NCBI RefSeq assembly: GCF_000753795.1
Contig: NZ_JPEO01000002.1
Coordinates: 310,001-374,000, forward strand
Reading direction: 5' to 3'
From: Shewanella mangrovi
Lineage (GTDB): Bacteria > Pseudomonadota > Gammaproteobacteria > Enterobacterales > Shewanellaceae
Length of the DNA stretch: 64,000 bases
Part shown: in pieces, positions 36,547 through 51,683 of the stretch
Numbering within the stretch: the stretch's first letter is position 1
How the letters are laid out: each line of letters begins with the position of its first letter
Position numbers and translations under genes: made by a program
The notes under the pieces: model-generated
What the model saw: the letters and a program-made list of their open reading frames with translations, nothing else
What the model was told of the DNA's origin: nothing
Database searches by the model: none

Positions 36547-36882
36547 ATGACCAAACTGACTAAAGAAGATGTCATCAGCCAATTGGAAGCAGCTCTTTCA
36601 AAGCGTGATGGAAAAGCTGTAAGCATCGAGCAAAGCGGTAGCTGGTATAAGATCGATGGTGGTAAATCAATGCGATTTGCAGAGCTGGAAAGTATGTTAG
36701 CGGAATTGGGCACCAATGAAGCACCAGCGGCGACACCTAAAGCTGCTGAAAAGAAAGCTGCCACAGCCGCACCTGCTAAAAAAGCAGCGACGACGTCATC
36801 AGCTCAAGGTAAAACACCTAAGCAATTATGGCGCGAAAAACTGGCCAAAAATCCTGGAAGCCGTCTTCCTCGCGGGTTCTAA
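36547..36882 (+). CDS. small basic protein with two conserved ends, unknown
   Basis: The 111-residue protein has an N-terminal part with charged helices (about 1-55, KEDVISQLEAALSKRDGKAV), a low-complexity Ala/Lys/Pro/Thr linker (about 58-88) and a C-terminal tail KTPKQLWREKLAKNPGSRLP RGF rich in basic residues. I recognise no named family. The linker resembles those of nucleic-acid-binding proteins such as ProQ or histone H1-like proteins. AT-rich DNA and a separate promoter precede it. No strong ribosome-binding site was found, but codon use is good and the frame is intact. Confidence 0.7.
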   Translation: MTKLTKEDVISQLEAALSKRDGKAVSIEQSGSWYKIDGGKSMRFAELESMLAELGTNEAPAATPKAAEKKAATAAPAKKAATTSSAQGKTPKQLWREKLAKNPGSRLPRGF

Positions 36883-36912
36883 TCGGCTAGGCGATGTGGA
36901 CGCTAATAGCGC

Positions 36913-37389
36913 TCACATCGCTTTATCAACACGTACACCGGTATCAAAATAGACGACTCTCACCTCATCACCGCGGCGTAGCGGCATATTGGCAGCTGGC
37001 TGTTGAATGACCATCACTTGTTCGCCATCATTTTGCTTAATCAGTAGTTCTTGCAAGTGTACGACACGAGTATGCTGTTGTTGCCCTTGCTGACTGCCCA
37101 CACCAGCTCCGATGATTGCACCCAAGACTGTTGTGACGTCTCGACCGTGACCATCACCAAACTGATGTCCAATTACACCGCCTAAAAGTGCACCGCCAAA
37201 GGTTCGCCAGCCATTACTGCGATCACGTTCTAACTCAGTACGACTTACATCACGAATCGAATCCAAGGTTCCATAGACAACTTTTACTACCGGCATCGCC
37301 TGATTACGGGGAAACTCCTCGGAATAAGCTACATTTGTATACGGTAGCAACACTGACAGCCCAAATAAGAGTATTAGTATTTTCCACAT
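36913..37389 (-). CDS. periplasmic/outer-membrane glycine-zipper protein
   Basis: The 158-residue product has a signal peptide (about 1-23, cleavage after VAYS) and a glycine-zipper 2TM segment (about 66-100, GALLGGVIGHQFG and LGAIIGAGVGSQQG) like that of SlyB/Rcp-type envelope proteins. No lipobox cysteine is present, so it is not a lipoprotein, unlike SlyB. A C-terminal beta-rich domain follows. Function unknown; the family associates with outer membrane stability. It is convergent with the small basic gene and divergent from aat. Confidence 0.82.
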   Translation of the reverse strand: MWKILILLFGLSVLLPYTNVAYSEEFPRNQAMPVVKVVYGTLDSIRDVSRTELERDRSNGWRTFGGALLGGVIGHQFGDGHGRDVTTVLGAIIGAGVGSQQGQQQHTRVVHLQELLIKQNDGEQVMVIQQPAANMPLRRGDEVRVVYFDTGVRVDKAM

Positions 37390-37441
37390 ACGCGAATTTC
37401 CGTTAAGTTATTAGCTAAATTGCATTGTGCACTAAGTAACC

Positions 37442-38152
37442 GTGAACACACTATCGTTCCTAAAAGATGCATCAGATCCGTTTCCCGCACCAGAGTTAGC
37501 GCTCGCCGAGCCTAACGGCTTACTGGCTGTGGGCGGAGATCTGCATCCACAACGATTATTAAGTGCATATTACCAAGGCATTTTCCCTTGGTTTAATCAT
37601 GATGACCCCATTTTATGGTGGTCACCTGATCCTCGAGCTATTTTCCTCCCCGGTAGTGTAAATGTCAGCCGTAGCCTGCGTAAATACATGAAAAAAATGG
37701 GCTGGCGTTTCACCATTAACCATTCATTCGCTGATGTTGTTGCTGGCTGCGCGATGACGCGCCAACAGCAACCCGGCACTTGGATTACCGGAGAGATGCG
37801 CTTAGCCTATCAGCAACTGCATGAACTGGGACGGGCGCACTCTATTGAAGTATGGCAGGATGAGCGACTCATTGGCGGTTTATATGGTTTGGATGTCGGC
37901 CTCATCTTTTGTGGCGAATCTATGTTCCATCGCGCCACTAACGCGTCTAAAGCAGCATTTGTGGTGTTGCATCATCATCTGCTGTGCCATGGATATAAAC
38001 TCATTGATGCGCAAGTGATGAATCCGCATTTAGCCTCACTAGGCGCACGCTCATTGGATCGACGTAGCTTTATCGAATTAGTCCACCGTTTTCGTGACGG
38101 TCAGGCTCTCGCCGGATGTTGGGCACCACAAGAGGTAACAATTGCACTCTGA
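37442..38152 (+). CDS. aat: leucyl/phenylalanyl-tRNA-protein transferase
   Basis: N-end-rule enzyme that adds Leu or Phe to proteins with N-terminal Lys or Arg, marking them for ClpS/ClpAP. The 236-residue protein has the family core ([21 protein letters not shown], then GIFPWF and WWSPDPRA) at the start and the GLYG, GESMF segment (about 158-178). The start is GTG at 37442; no ATG fits. It is followed with an 11-base overlap by bpt, and clpS/clpA lie nearby, so the N-degron pathway is grouped here. Confidence 0.95.
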   Translation: MNTLSFLKDASDPFPAPELALAEPNGLLAVGGDLHPQRLLSAYYQGIFPWFNHDDPILWWSPDPRAIFLPGSVNVSRSLRKYMKKMGWRFTINHSFADVVAGCAMTRQQQPGTWITGEMRLAYQQLHELGRAHSIEVWQDERLIGGLYGLDVGLIFCGESMFHRATNASKAAFVVLHHHLLCHGYKLIDAQVMNPHLASLGARSLDRRSFIELVHRFRDGQALAGCWAPQEVTIAL

Positions 38153-38876
38153 TCAACAAACAGTTGCGGTGGGTTTAACACAAACCTTCCCTTGTAGTTA
38201 TCTTGAACATCAGCAAGAACAGCTGCTGGTGATTAAAGAACAGATGATGCAACCAGCACTATTTGAACAGTTGCTATCAATGGGATTCCGCCGTAGTGGC
38301 AGTATGGTATACAAACCTAGGTGCCCGAGCTGTCATGCTTGTCAGCCTATCCGAGTACCACTCGCAACGTTCACGCCTTCAAAACGACAAAAACGTACCT
38401 TGGCGCACAATCGCGATATTCGTGTACAAGTCAGCCGAGAGTTTCGCGATGCGCACTACGATTTATATCAACGCTATATCAAGGCTCGTCACCACGATGG
38501 ACCTATGTTCCCGCCCTCATTAGAGCAATATGTGGGATTTATCGGCTGCGATTGGATGCAATCTGGCTTTCTAGAACTCTATTTAGATGAGCAGTTAGTG
38601 GGGGTTGCCGTCACCGATTTGTTAGCTGACAGCATCTCGGCGGTGTACAGTTTTTTTGAGCCAGAGTTGAGTCAACGCTCGTTAGGCAGCTTAATGATTT
38701 TGCAACAGTGCAAACTCGGAGCGTCGATGAATAAATCCTTTCTTTATCTTGGATATCAAATAGATGATAACAAGAAGATGAATTACAAACGTCTCTATCG
38801 TCCCTACCAAGTGCTCACTTCATCCGGCTGGCAAAATGGTACTGCCCTGCCGCAAATTCCTTTACACCGTGGGTAA
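38142..38876 (+). CDS. bpt: aspartate/glutamate leucyltransferase (Bpt/Ate family)
   Basis: Adds Leu to proteins with N-terminal Asp or Glu, a second branch of the bacterial N-end rule. The 244-residue protein has the [13 protein letters not shown] cysteine motif (about 63-75), the [11 protein letters not shown] segment and the C-terminal YKRLYRPYQ motif. The start is TTG with AGAGG seven bases upstream, inside the end of aat. The length is normal for Bpt (about 235-250). aat-bpt-infA is a conserved order. Confidence 0.93.
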   Translation: MHSDQQTVAVGLTQTFPCSYLEHQQEQLLVIKEQMMQPALFEQLLSMGFRRSGSMVYKPRCPSCHACQPIRVPLATFTPSKRQKRTLAHNRDIRVQVSREFRDAHYDLYQRYIKARHHDGPMFPPSLEQYVGFIGCDWMQSGFLELYLDEQLVGVAVTDLLADSISAVYSFFEPELSQRSLGSLMILQQCKLGASMNKSFLYLGYQIDDNKKMNYKRLYRPYQVLTSSGWQNGTALPQIPLHRG

Positions 38877-38917
38877 ATTGCGGCATGATACGGCGGTTTT
38901 TATTTCCTAGAGGCTAA

Positions 38918-39151
<234 letters not shown>

Positions 39152-39236
39152 TATTTATTCTCCACAGCTATCATAGACTTACCACACTGTAGATGTGGTG
39201 AAGTGGATTATTTTTAACGCCTGTTAAGATGCCATA

Positions 39237-39267
39237 AAAAAATGGCTGCAAAGCGCAGCCATTTTTT
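39237..39267. terminator. bidirectional terminator between infA and clpA
   Basis: AATGGCTGC and GCAGCCATT with a five-base loop, A6 before and T6 after. It serves infA and clpA from both sides. Confidence 0.92.
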
Positions 39268-39284
39268 ATGGGTTAAGTTCAACA

Positions 39285-41549
39285 CTAAGACACTTTCTCT
39301 GGTACCTCGATTGCGATATTCAGTTCGCCATCAATGATATCGACCTTGGCCGTACCACCAAACTCAAGCTTACCGAACAAGATCTCATCCGCCAGCGGAC
39401 GTTTCAGCATATCCGTAACAACACGTGCCATTGGGCGAGCCCCCATGGTCTTATCGTAGCCTTTTTCTGCCAGATAAGTACGCGCCTCATCGGTCACATC
39501 CAGCGTTACACCCTTCGCATCTAGCTGAGCTTGCAGCTCAACAAGGAACTTATCGACCACTTTCGCAATGATGGTCATATCTAGGCTGTTGAACCAAATG
39601 ATGCTGTCGAGACGATTACGGAACTCTGGTGAGAACACCCGGTTAATCTCACTCATGGCGTCGTGACTGTGATCTTGCTGCTTAAAGCCTATCGATTTCC
39701 GCACTGTTTCCTGCACACCCGCATTCGTCGTCATGACCAATGTCACGTGGCGGAAGTCTGCTTTTCGGCCGTTATTGTCGGTCAGTGTACCGTGATCCAT
39801 TACCTGCAGCAGCAGGTTGTAGATATCCGGATGTGCCTTTTCAATCTCATCCAGCAAAATCACACAATGCGGATTTTTAATCACCGCATCCGTCAGCAAA
39901 CCACCTTGGTCAAAACCCACATAGCCAGGAGGAGCACCAATCAAACGCGACACAGTGTGACTTTCCATGTATTCCGACATATCAAAACGTACTAGCTTCA
40001 TACCCAAACAATTCGCCAGTTGGTTTGTCACCTCGGTTTTACCAACCCCTGTTGGGCCCGCGAAAAGGAAACTCCCCACGGGTTTGTTTTCATTACCTAA
40101 GCCACTGCGTGACAGACGAATAGCAGCGCTTAAGCTTTCAATCGCCTTATCCTGACCGAATACTGTCATCTTCAGATTGCGCTCTAAGTTTCTCAACGTA
40201 TCGCGCTCAGTAGAAGATACTGACTTTTCCGGAATGCGTGCCATCTTGGCGATAACCGCCTCGATCTCCGCTTCGCCGATAGTTTTCTTACGCTTACTTT
40301 GCGGCAGCATGGCCATACGAGCCCCCGCCTCATCAATCACGTCAATCGCTTTATCAGGTAGATGACGGTCATTAATGTGACGATCAGACAACCTTGCGGC
40401 TGTCGCTAGCGCGGCTTTGGTGTAACGAATATGGTGATGCTCTTCGTAGCGCGACTTAAGTCCTTCTAGGATCTTAGTGGTCTCTTCAACACTTGGCTCA
40501 TTAATATCAATTTTTTGGAAACGACGTGCTAACGCACGATCTTTCTCAAAAATACTTTGATACTCTTGGAACGTAGTCGACCCCATGCAGCGCAACTTAC
40601 CGCTAGATAACAGCGGCTTCAGCAGGTTAGATGCGTCCATAACGCCGCCCGAGGCTGCACCCGCGCCGATAATGGTATGGATTTCATCAATAAACAAAAT
40701 GGCCTGTTTGTCGGCAGTTAACTCTTTCAGAATATTTTTCAGACGTTTTTCGAAATCACCACGATATTTAGTTCCGGCAAGCAACGCCCCCATATCTAAT
40801 GAATAGACAGTTGCGTCACGAATAACCTCTGGCACTTCATCAGAAACGATACGATACGCTAGGCCCTCAGCAATAGCGGTTTTCCCGACGCCAGCCTCGC
40901 CCACCAGCAGCGGGTTATTTTTACGGCGCCGACAGAGGATTTGAATACTCCGTTCAATCTCATCATGGCGACCAATAAGTGGGTCAATTTTGCCTTGTGC
41001 GGCCTGTTCATTGAGGTTACTGGCAAATTGCGACAGCATGTTGCGCTCTTCCATCGCCTCAGTTTGCTCTTCTGATGCGCTTTCTTGAGCCGCATTATTT
41101 TCAGGCTCCTCATTATTTTTAGCGAACCCGTGGGAGATATAATTCACCACATCTAAGCGGGTCACGTCATAACGACGTAGCAGGTAGACAGCTTGTGACT
41201 CCTGCTCACTAAAAATGGCAACCAACACATTGGCGCCCGTCACTTCATTGCGTCCAGAAGATTGCACGTGGAATACCGCACGTTGCAGAACGCGCTGAAA
41301 CCCCAACGTTGGTTGGGTTTCCCGTTCATCTTCAGGATCTGAAATCACTGGAGTGGTTTGAGTAATAAAACTCGAGATATCATCACGTAATTTCTCAATG
41401 TTAGCCCCACAGGCTAACAGAGCATCACGCGCGGCGGGGTTATCAATCAACGCTAATAGCAGATGCTCAACCGTCATATATTCATGACGGGCATCTCTGG
41501 CTTGCTGAAAAGCCAAATTCAGCGTGACTTCAAGATCTTTATTCAGCAT
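39285..41549 (-). CDS. clpA: ATP-dependent Clp protease ATPase subunit ClpA
   Basis: AAA+ unfoldase that feeds substrates to ClpP. The 754-residue protein has the double Clp-N domain (about 1-145), two AAA modules with Walker A GEAGVGKT (about 212) and GPTGVGKT (about 492) and the C-terminal D2 domain. The IGF/IGL loop for ClpP binding is seen as SIGFKQQ (about 609-615). Start ATG 41549 follows a G-rich sequence. It is preceded by clpS, the adaptor, with 31 bases between. Confidence 0.97.
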   Translation of the reverse strand: MLNKDLEVTLNLAFQQARDARHEYMTVEHLLLALIDNPAARDALLACGANIEKLRDDISSFITQTTPVISDPEDERETQPTLGFQRVLQRAVFHVQSSGRNEVTGANVLVAIFSEQESQAVYLLRRYDVTRLDVVNYISHGFAKNNEEPENNAAQESASEEQTEAMEERNMLSQFASNLNEQAAQGKIDPLIGRHDEIERSIQILCRRRKNNPLLVGEAGVGKTAIAEGLAYRIVSDEVPEVIRDATVYSLDMGALLAGTKYRGDFEKRLKNILKELTADKQAILFIDEIHTIIGAGAASGGVMDASNLLKPLLSSGKLRCMGSTTFQEYQSIFEKDRALARRFQKIDINEPSVEETTKILEGLKSRYEEHHHIRYTKAALATAARLSDRHINDRHLPDKAIDVIDEAGARMAMLPQSKRKKTIGEAEIEAVIAKMARIPEKSVSSTERDTLRNLERNLKMTVFGQDKAIESLSAAIRLSRSGLGNENKPVGSFLFAGPTGVGKTEVTNQLANCLGMKLVRFDMSEYMESHTVSRLIGAPPGYVGFDQGGLLTDAVIKNPHCVILLDEIEKAHPDIYNLLLQVMDHGTLTDNNGRKADFRHVTLVMTTNAGVQETVRKSIGFKQQDHSHDAMSEINRVFSPEFRNRLDSIIWFNSLDMTIIAKVVDKFLVELQAQLDAKGVTLDVTDEARTYLAEKGYDKTMGARPMARVVTDMLKRPLADEILFGKLEFGGTAKVDIIDGELNIAIEVPEKVS

Positions 41550-41580
41550 GTGCACCCCCTAACTTCAGTGATAGCTAAAT

Positions 41581-41889
41581 TTACGCCTTTTCTAAGGAAC
41601 ACAGCAGTGGATGCTGATGTTGCCGGGCGAATTGATTTACCTGCGCTACTTTGGTTTCTGCGATTCCGAATGGATACAGCCCGCAGACCGCTTTTCCCTG
41701 GTGATGAACCAACAACATAATGTCGGTCGCTTCCTGATGATTCTTATTGAAAAACATCTGCAACACCTCAACCACAAACTCCATTGGGGTGTAATCATCG
41801 TTAATCAACAACACTTTATACATCGGCGGTGGCTGAAGTTCTTGTTCAACGCCGCTCTCTAGTTGCTCAATTTGACCGATTTTTGTCAT
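41581..41889 (-). CDS. clpS: ClpA adaptor protein ClpS
   Basis: Adaptor that binds N-degrons (Leu, Phe, Tyr, Trp ends) and delivers them to ClpA. The 102-residue protein has the ClpS core ([20 protein letters not shown], about 24-43) with the DDYTPMEFV motif and the conserved His65-66 of the ligand pocket (MLLVHHQG). The flexible N-terminal extension is present. It is upstream of clpA on the same strand and divergent from cspD, as in E. coli. Confidence 0.97.
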   Translation of the reverse strand: MTKIGQIEQLESGVEQELQPPPMYKVLLINDDYTPMEFVVEVLQMFFNKNHQEATDIMLLVHHQGKAVCGLYPFGIAETKVAQVNQFARQHQHPLLCSLEKA

Positions 41890-42289
41890 AACTCAATACT
41901 AGTATCTGTATCACACTTCAACCAACCGAACCAATGTGATGAATCGATTAATTTGTGCGATTTTTCCGACTGATTCTAATTTCACTATACGATCAACTTA
42001 ACGAAATTGTCTAAAGCTATTGGCTAACCAAGCTCGATAAATTTCGCTTGGAAGTGTTCAAACGCTCGAATTTCATACGTTCTGATTTGATTAAGGTTTT
42101 ACTCAATTAAAAAAATGCGATGTCACGCTTTTCACTATTATCCTTTAGTCTTAAAAATGTTGTAATTATGTTAATTCAATCTTGACATCAACTTTTAAGG
42201 CTCGCATTCTGTATCCGATCAGTAGATATTTCGCACAATGAAAACGAAGTATCGGTGTATTGGGAGCAACAGTAGAAGGAAGTAGATGT
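41890..42289. other. divergent promoter region between clpS and cspD
   Basis: This 400-base AT-rich gap holds promoters for clpS (minus) and cspD (plus) and no gene that I can support. A TTGACA at 42182-42187 is a likely -35 for cspD, though its -10 is weak (CATTCT after 17 bases). The remaining part has no repeats or hairpins of note. Confidence 0.5.
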
Positions 42290-42496
42290 ATGGCAAGCGG
42301 AACTGTTAAGTGGTTCAACAACGCCAAGGGATTCGGGTTCATCTGCCCGGATCAAGGTGGTGAAGACGTTTTTGCACACTATTCAACCATTGAGATGGAT
42401 GGCTACAGAACTCTAAAAGCAGGTCAACCTGTTGAATTTGAAGTAGAGAAAGGTCCTAAAGGCATGCATGCCTCACAGATCTCTCCAGTCAAGTAA
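42290..42496 (+). CDS. cspD: cold-shock-domain protein CspD
   Basis: Nucleic-acid-binding protein of the CspA family; CspD inhibits replication in stationary phase in E. coli. The 68-residue protein has RNP1 (KGFGFI) and RNP2 (VFAHY) and the CspD-type end ([14 protein letters not shown]). Start ATG at 42290 has AAGGAAG upstream; a longer reading from 42260 is rejected. The place next to clpS and clpA is that of E. coli cspD. Confidence 0.95.
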   Translation: MASGTVKWFNNAKGFGFICPDQGGEDVFAHYSTIEMDGYRTLKAGQPVEFEVEKGPKGMHASQISPVK

Positions 42497-42518
42497 AGCA
42501 CCAGACTAATTTCTACTT

Positions 42519-42547
42519 AAAAGGCGGGAATTCCCGCCTTTTTTTAT
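42519..42547. terminator. bidirectional terminator between cspD and icd
   Basis: Perfect palindrome AAAAGGCGGGAATTCCCGCC with T7 after it. Confidence 0.93.
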
Positions 42548-42607
42548 TTACCTATTATTAACATCATAATACCCCATGCCACCAATAAGATGTCATGGGG
42601 ATTTTGC

Positions 42608-44923
<2,316 letters not shown>

Positions 44924-45088
44924 TTATACAAAGAATACCACTTATCGTTAACGGGTCGCAGATCACATTTTGGCGAACATCATAGTTCATTCTTTAAAAG
45001 ATTCAAATTCCGCAACGTGGTTTATCAAGGTAGACTATTGTCCGATTGATTCTGATTCATCCTCCGATAAGGCACTCGAAGATCTTCC

Positions 45089-45787
45089 ATGAGTAGCACG
45101 CAGCAAAAGTTTAAGCAGAACAAAGGCGTGAAGCCACGCAACGCGAATAGCCAGTCAGCGCGTCGGCGCCCAGCCAAAGCCACAAAATCCGCTAAGCCAA
45201 AAGTCAGCGTGCAGGACACGCGCGTTATTTTGCTCAATAAGCCCTACGATGTCTTATGTCAGTTTACCGATGAACAGGGACGGCAAACGCTCAAAGATTT
45301 TGTGCCCATCGCCAATATTTATGCCGCAGGCAGACTCGACCGCGACAGCGAAGGTTTGTTACTGCTAACCAATAATGGTCAGTTGCAGGCAAAACTTACC
45401 CAGCCCAATAAGCACACTTATAAGACTTACTGGGTGCAAGTTGAAGGCGCCATTACCGAAGCCGCGATGGAAGCGCTGCGCCAAGGCGTCGAATTAAAAG
45501 ACGGCATGACACTGCCCGCTGCTGTTGAGCTAATCGGCGCACCTGATATCTGGCCGCGCAATCCGCCAATTCGAGAACGTGCCAACATTCCAACCAGTTG
45601 GCTCAAAATTTCCATCCGTGAAGGCCGTAATCGTCAAGTGCGGCGCATGACAGCTCATGTTGGTTTTCCAACGTTAAGACTCATTCGCTACGCCATTGGC
45701 TCACTATCCTTACAACAGCAGGGTGAACAGTTAGCCAATGGTCACTATTACGAACTCCCTTCTAGCGAAGTCGCTAAGCTGCTGTAG
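45089..45787 (+). CDS. rluE: 23S rRNA pseudouridine(2457) synthase
   Basis: RluE isomerises U2457 of 23S rRNA. The 232-residue protein has a basic N-terminal tail (about 1-45, Lys/Arg-rich), the core [20 protein letters not shown] and the catalytic Asp in [15 protein letters not shown] (about 90-105), and the C-terminal [14 protein letters not shown] motif. The short S4 domain of other RluB/E/F-type enzymes is absent. Gene order rluE-nudJ-mnmA-hflD-purB is that of E. coli. Confidence 0.94.
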   Translation: MSSTQQKFKQNKGVKPRNANSQSARRRPAKATKSAKPKVSVQDTRVILLNKPYDVLCQFTDEQGRQTLKDFVPIANIYAAGRLDRDSEGLLLLTNNGQLQAKLTQPNKHTYKTYWVQVEGAITEAAMEALRQGVELKDGMTLPAAVELIGAPDIWPRNPPIRERANIPTSWLKISIREGRNRQVRRMTAHVGFPTLRLIRYAIGSLSLQQQGEQLANGHYYELPSSEVAKLL

Positions 45788-45802
45788 AAAAAGGAAACAC
45801 TA

Positions 45803-46273
45803 ATGGCTGAAAAATTGCGTTATCGCCCAAATGTAACGGTTGCCTGCATTATTGAAGCTGAACAACGCTTTCTCATGGTGGAAGAATTGATCAACGGTGA
45901 GCAGAAATTTAATCAGCCAGCGGGACATCTCGAAGCCAATGAAAGTTTGATAACCGCGTGTGAAAGAGAAATTCTAGAAGAAACAGGCCTTAACTTATCG
46001 CCCGCGGCACTGGTACGTATCGATCAATTTTCTGCCTCAGCAGAACTAGCGTTCTTACGCTTTACTTTTTGCTGTTCACTTGAACACGTCATGGCAGCGT
46101 CACCGCTAGATCAAGATATCCTTGCCGCTCACTGGTTCACATTTGAAGAAATTTTGGCGCGAAAATCCGCATTACGCAGTCCATTAGTGCTCGATACCAT
46201 TGAGGCTTATCTTCGCGGCGAACGAATCCCTTTGAAAAGTCTAAATTCAGCGTTTCTGACATTAGCCCCTTAA
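45803..46273 (+). CDS. nudJ: phosphatase NudJ (Nudix hydrolase)
   Basis: Nudix hydrolase; the E. coli member hydrolyses HMP pyrophosphate and nucleoside triphosphates. The 156-residue protein has a Nudix box GHLEANESLITACEREILEE followed by TGL (about 45-67) that fits the G-x5-E-x7-R-E-x2-E-E pattern. Start ATG at 45803 with AAAGGA upstream. The gap to rluE is 15 bases, so they are cotranscribed. Confidence 0.93.
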   Translation: MAEKLRYRPNVTVACIIEAEQRFLMVEELINGEQKFNQPAGHLEANESLITACEREILEETGLNLSPAALVRIDQFSASAELAFLRFTFCCSLEHVMAASPLDQDILAAHWFTFEEILARKSALRSPLVLDTIEAYLRGERIPLKSLNSAFLTLAP

Positions 46274-46389
46274 GCTGATGCGTGCTAGAATACGCGCCCT
46301 AATTAGTATGGGATTTGGTCGCTATTGCGAACAAACGCACGCATCGACCGCCCCACCTGTATTTTGCTGTTCAATGGTTGTTAGCATCT

Positions 46390-47505
46390 ATGAATTTTAC
46401 TGATCCCAATCCTTCTTCTAAAAAAGTCATCGTCGGTATGTCCGGTGGTGTTGATTCCTCTGTTTCAGCTTACTTACTGAAGCAGCAGGGATATCAGGTG
46501 GAAGGCCTGTTTATGAAGAACTGGGAAGAAGATGACGACACTGAGTATTGTTCAGCCGCCGAAGATTTAAAAGACGCGCAAGCCGTATGTGACCGCTTAG
46601 GCATTAAGCTGCACACGGTGAACTTTGCTGCCGAATACTGGGATAACGTGTTTGAGTACTTTCTCGCCGAATATAAGGCTGGCCGGACTCCGAACCCAGA
46701 CATCATGTGCAACAAAGAGATCAAATTTAAAGCGTTTCTTGATTTTGCTGACGATATTCTCGATGCCGATTACATCGCCATGGGTCACTATGTGCGCCGT
46801 GGTGAACATAATGGTAAGCCTGCCTTGCTTCGTGGCGTTGATGGCAATAAAGATCAAAGCTACTTTCTCTACACGCTGAGCCATGAACAGATTGGCCGTA
46901 GTTTGTTTCCGGTCGGCGATTTAGAAAAGCCACGTGTACGCGAAATTGCGCTGGAGCAAGGCTTAGTGACAGCGGCCAAAAAAGACAGCACAGGTATCTG
47001 CTTTATCGGCGAACGTAAATTTACTGAATTCTTAAGCCGCTACCTGCCTGCTCAGCCAGGTAACATTGAAACCGTTGATGGCGAAATCATTGGTAAACAC
47101 CAAGGTTTGATGTATCACACGCTTGGTCAGCGTAAAGGTCTTGGTATTGGCGGCATGAAAGACAGCAATGACGATCCTTGGTACGTGGTAGATAAAGACC
47201 TTAAACGTAATGTACTGATTGTGGCGCAAGGTGGCCGTCATCCGCGTCTGATGTCCAATGGTCTTATTGCCAATCAGCTTGATTGGGTAGATCGTCAAGG
47301 GCCAGCCGACGGCAGCCGCATTACGCTGAAAACCCGTTACCGCCAAACCGATGTGAGCTGCCAAGTTCACTATAATGCAGATAATGAGCTGCAAGTGACG
47401 TTTGATGAGCCTGTTGCGGCAGTCACCCCCGGACAATCAGCGGTATTTTATGACGGCGAAATCTGTCTCGGTGGCGGCATTATCGATCGTCTTATACAAG
47501 AGTAA
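46390..47505 (+). CDS. mnmA: tRNA 2-thiouridylase MnmA
   Basis: Makes s2U34 of tRNA-Lys, Glu and Gln. The 371-residue protein has the PP-loop SGGVDS (18-23) and the catalytic cysteines in CNKEIKF (Cys107) and GICFIGER (Cys204). The start at the [10 protein letters not shown] methionine gives the family length; a 25-codon longer reading has no support. It precedes hflD by 8 bases. Confidence 0.96.
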   Translation: MNFTDPNPSSKKVIVGMSGGVDSSVSAYLLKQQGYQVEGLFMKNWEEDDDTEYCSAAEDLKDAQAVCDRLGIKLHTVNFAAEYWDNVFEYFLAEYKAGRTPNPDIMCNKEIKFKAFLDFADDILDADYIAMGHYVRRGEHNGKPALLRGVDGNKDQSYFLYTLSHEQIGRSLFPVGDLEKPRVREIALEQGLVTAAKKDSTGICFIGERKFTEFLSRYLPAQPGNIETVDGEIIGKHQGLMYHTLGQRKGLGIGGMKDSNDDPWYVVDKDLKRNVLIVAQGGRHPRLMSNGLIANQLDWVDRQGPADGSRITLKTRYRQTDVSCQVHYNADNELQVTFDEPVAAVTPGQSAVFYDGEICLGGGIIDRLIQE

Positions 47506-47513
47506 ATTCGCGG

Positions 47514-49527
<2,014 letters not shown>

Positions 49528-49547
49528 GCGTCAACGCTAAGTTTATG

Positions 49548-49574
49548 GGCGGTCACTACTGTGACCGCCTTTTT
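49548..49574 (+). terminator. terminator after purB
   Basis: Perfect 9-bp stem GGCGGTCAC/GTGACCGCC, four-base loop, T5. It lies between the purB stop and the ribosome-binding site of roxA. Confidence 0.92.
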
Positions 49575-49590
49575 CATTGCAGGAAACCAT

Positions 49591-50727
49591 ATGTACCAAC
49601 TAAATCTGGATATACAGGATTTTCTTACCAACGTTTGGCAGAAAAAGCCGATGGTTTATCGTCAAGCGTTTAAAAATTTTGCCGATCCTATCGCTGCTGA
49701 TGAACTGGCGGGCCTCGCCTGTGAAGAGGAAGTGTCTTCTCGTATCGTCGTTACACAAAACAAAGGCAAAGACTGGCAAGTCGTCAACGGCCCGTTTGAA
49801 GATTATGACCAATACGGCGAAGAAAACTGGCAACTGCTGGTGCAAGCGGTCAATCACTGGTATCCAGACAGCCAACCGTTAGTTGAAGCATTTAGATTCC
49901 TGCCGGACTGGCGCTTTGATGATCTGATGGTGTCGTTTGCCACCCCAGGCGGTGGCGTTGGTCCGCATATCGATCAATACGATGTGTTCATTATTCAAGG
50001 CGAAGGCCGTCGTCGCTGGACAGTTGGCGATATTGGTAGCCATCAACAACGTGGTGGCAACCTCACCTCGCCGTTGATTGACAACTTCACGCCTATCATT
50101 GATGACATTTTGGAGCCGGGCGACATGTTGTACATTCCGCCGGGATTCCCGCATCAGGGCTTTACTCTGACCTTAGCACTGTCATATTCCATCGGTTTCC
50201 GTGCGCCAAGTCAGCAGGAGCTGATGAGTCAACTGGCCGATTACCTAATTGATGAAAACGTTGGTCATCGCCGTTTCACCTCTACCACAGATGCCGCTGG
50301 CAAAGGTGTGGTGGCGCAAGAGCAGCAACTCGGCATGATGGCGCTGATTAAACAACTGGCGGAAGATCCACAATATTATCAAACCATGCTGGGTAAGTTG
50401 CTTAGCCAAAACCGCTTTGAGCTCGACATCTGTGAAAGCGAACCGGTGAACGCAGAGGCCTTGGCAGACGCTATTGAAGATGGTGCGATACTGCGTCGCA
50501 TTGGTGGCTTAAAGGTCCTGAGTTTAGAAAATGACAGTCAAAGTCGGCTGTTTATCAACGGTGAAAGCTATTCATTCGATGCGGCCGATACCGCATTGGC
50601 ACACCAATTAAGCGATGACACAGAATTGAGCGGCGACGCGTTACAGGTACTTGCTGACTCTAGCCTACAACCAGTGTTATTAAAGTTATTGCAACAGGGC
50701 CTGTTCTATTTAGCGGAAGCAGAGTAA
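49591..50727 (+). CDS. roxA: ribosomal protein uL16 arginine hydroxylase (RoxA/YcfD)
   Basis: JmjC/cupin Fe(II)/2-oxoglutarate oxygenase that hydroxylates Arg81 of uL16. The 378-residue protein has the metal triad His126, Asp128 (HID) and His188 in FPHQG, each one residue off the E. coli 125/127/187. A C-terminal winged-helix and dimerisation part follow. The start at 49591 has AGGA; the reading 10 codons longer begins in the purB terminator and is rejected. Confidence 0.94.
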   Translation: MYQLNLDIQDFLTNVWQKKPMVYRQAFKNFADPIAADELAGLACEEEVSSRIVVTQNKGKDWQVVNGPFEDYDQYGEENWQLLVQAVNHWYPDSQPLVEAFRFLPDWRFDDLMVSFATPGGGVGPHIDQYDVFIIQGEGRRRWTVGDIGSHQQRGGNLTSPLIDNFTPIIDDILEPGDMLYIPPGFPHQGFTLTLALSYSIGFRAPSQQELMSQLADYLIDENVGHRRFTSTTDAAGKGVVAQEQQLGMMALIKQLAEDPQYYQTMLGKLLSQNRFELDICESEPVNAEALADAIEDGAILRRIGGLKVLSLENDSQSRLFINGESYSFDAADTALAHQLSDDTELSGDALQVLADSSLQPVLLKLLQQGLFYLAEAE

Positions 50728-50750
50728 TTTTTTGCTGAACAACAGGCACA

Positions 50751-50778
50751 AAAAAACCGCTCATTCGAGCGGTTTTTT
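50751..50778. terminator. bidirectional terminator between roxA and peroxiredoxin
   Basis: AAAAAACCGCTC, ATTC loop and GAGCGGTTTTTT, symmetrical. Confidence 0.93.
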
Positions 50779-50796
50779 ATTTAACCCACAACCAAA

Positions 50797-51402
50797 TTAC
50801 AGGTCGTCAGCATTTTCAGCCAGGTAAGAAGCTACGCCGTCAGGGCTACCTTCCATACCTTTATCACCTTTCTTCCAGCCAGCTGGGCAAACTTCACCGT
50901 GCTCTTCGTGGAATTGCAGTGCGTCGATCATACGCAGCATTTCGTCGATGTTACGACCCAGTGGCAAATCGTTCACTACTTGGTGACGCACAACGCCTTC
51001 TTTGTCGATCAGGAATGAACCGCGGAACGCAACGCCAGCTTCTGGATGTTCAACATCGTAAGCTTTGCAGATGTCGTGACGAGTATCAGCAACCAAAGTG
51101 TATTTCACTTCACCGATACCGCCTTTATCGACTGGGGTGTTACGCCATGCGTTGTGGGTAAACTGAGAGTCGATAGAAACACCGATAACTTCAACACCGC
51201 GCTTTGTGAATTCTTCCAAACGGTGATCGAATGCGATCAGCTCAGAAGGACATACAAAGGTGAAGTCGAGTGGGTAGAAAAATACAACCGCTGGTTTGCC
51301 TTTGATAGCTGCAGTCAGGTTGAAGCTATCAACAATTTCACCTGAACCCAGCACAGCTGCCGCAGTAAAGTCGGGAGCCGGACGGCCTACTAATACGCCC
51401 AT
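50797..51402 (-). CDS. 2-Cys peroxiredoxin (AhpC/Prx1 type)
   Basis: Thiol peroxidase that reduces hydrogen peroxide and alkyl hydroperoxides. The 201-residue protein has peroxidatic Cys51 in FTFVCPSE and resolving Cys172 in GEVCPAGW, so it is a typical 2-Cys Prx. GGIG (94-97) and a C-terminal YLAEN (the YF-like tail) resemble the pair that makes eukaryotic Prx sensitive to over-oxidation; AhpC of E. coli lacks them. It has no AhpF neighbour, so reduction is probably by thioredoxin. AAGGAAA precedes the ATG. Confidence 0.94.
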   Translation of the reverse strand: MGVLVGRPAPDFTAAAVLGSGEIVDSFNLTAAIKGKPAVVFFYPLDFTFVCPSELIAFDHRLEEFTKRGVEVIGVSIDSQFTHNAWRNTPVDKGGIGEVKYTLVADTRHDICKAYDVEHPEAGVAFRGSFLIDKEGVVRHQVVNDLPLGRNIDEMLRMIDALQFHEEHGEVCPAGWKKGDKGMEGSPDGVASYLAENADDL

Positions 51403-51683
51403 TTTCTTTCCTCCATCTATGGATTGAGCAGTGATAAAAAGATTCCGTTTTAACTACTCAAGCATTATAGGCTGTGCCTGCTTGGTGACAACCTATTTAT
51501 GATCTATATCACCTTTTTTAGCTGAATATTCAAACGATTGATTAGTTCTGTCCAGCGTAACAGTCAAGTTCGAATCAGCACTGCTGTTTTGCCCAATCGC
51601 TACAAATTATTAACTTGGCGCTGGACAGCACCCGCTGGCTTGCAGACAATGTCTGCTTCTAAAAATAACGATAAAACTCCAAT

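Noticed and set aside
36459..36764. Open frame of 101 codons on the minus strand opposite the small basic gene
   Set aside because: It lies over a low-complexity coding region of the plus strand, which keeps the opposite frame open; no ribosome-binding site or family.
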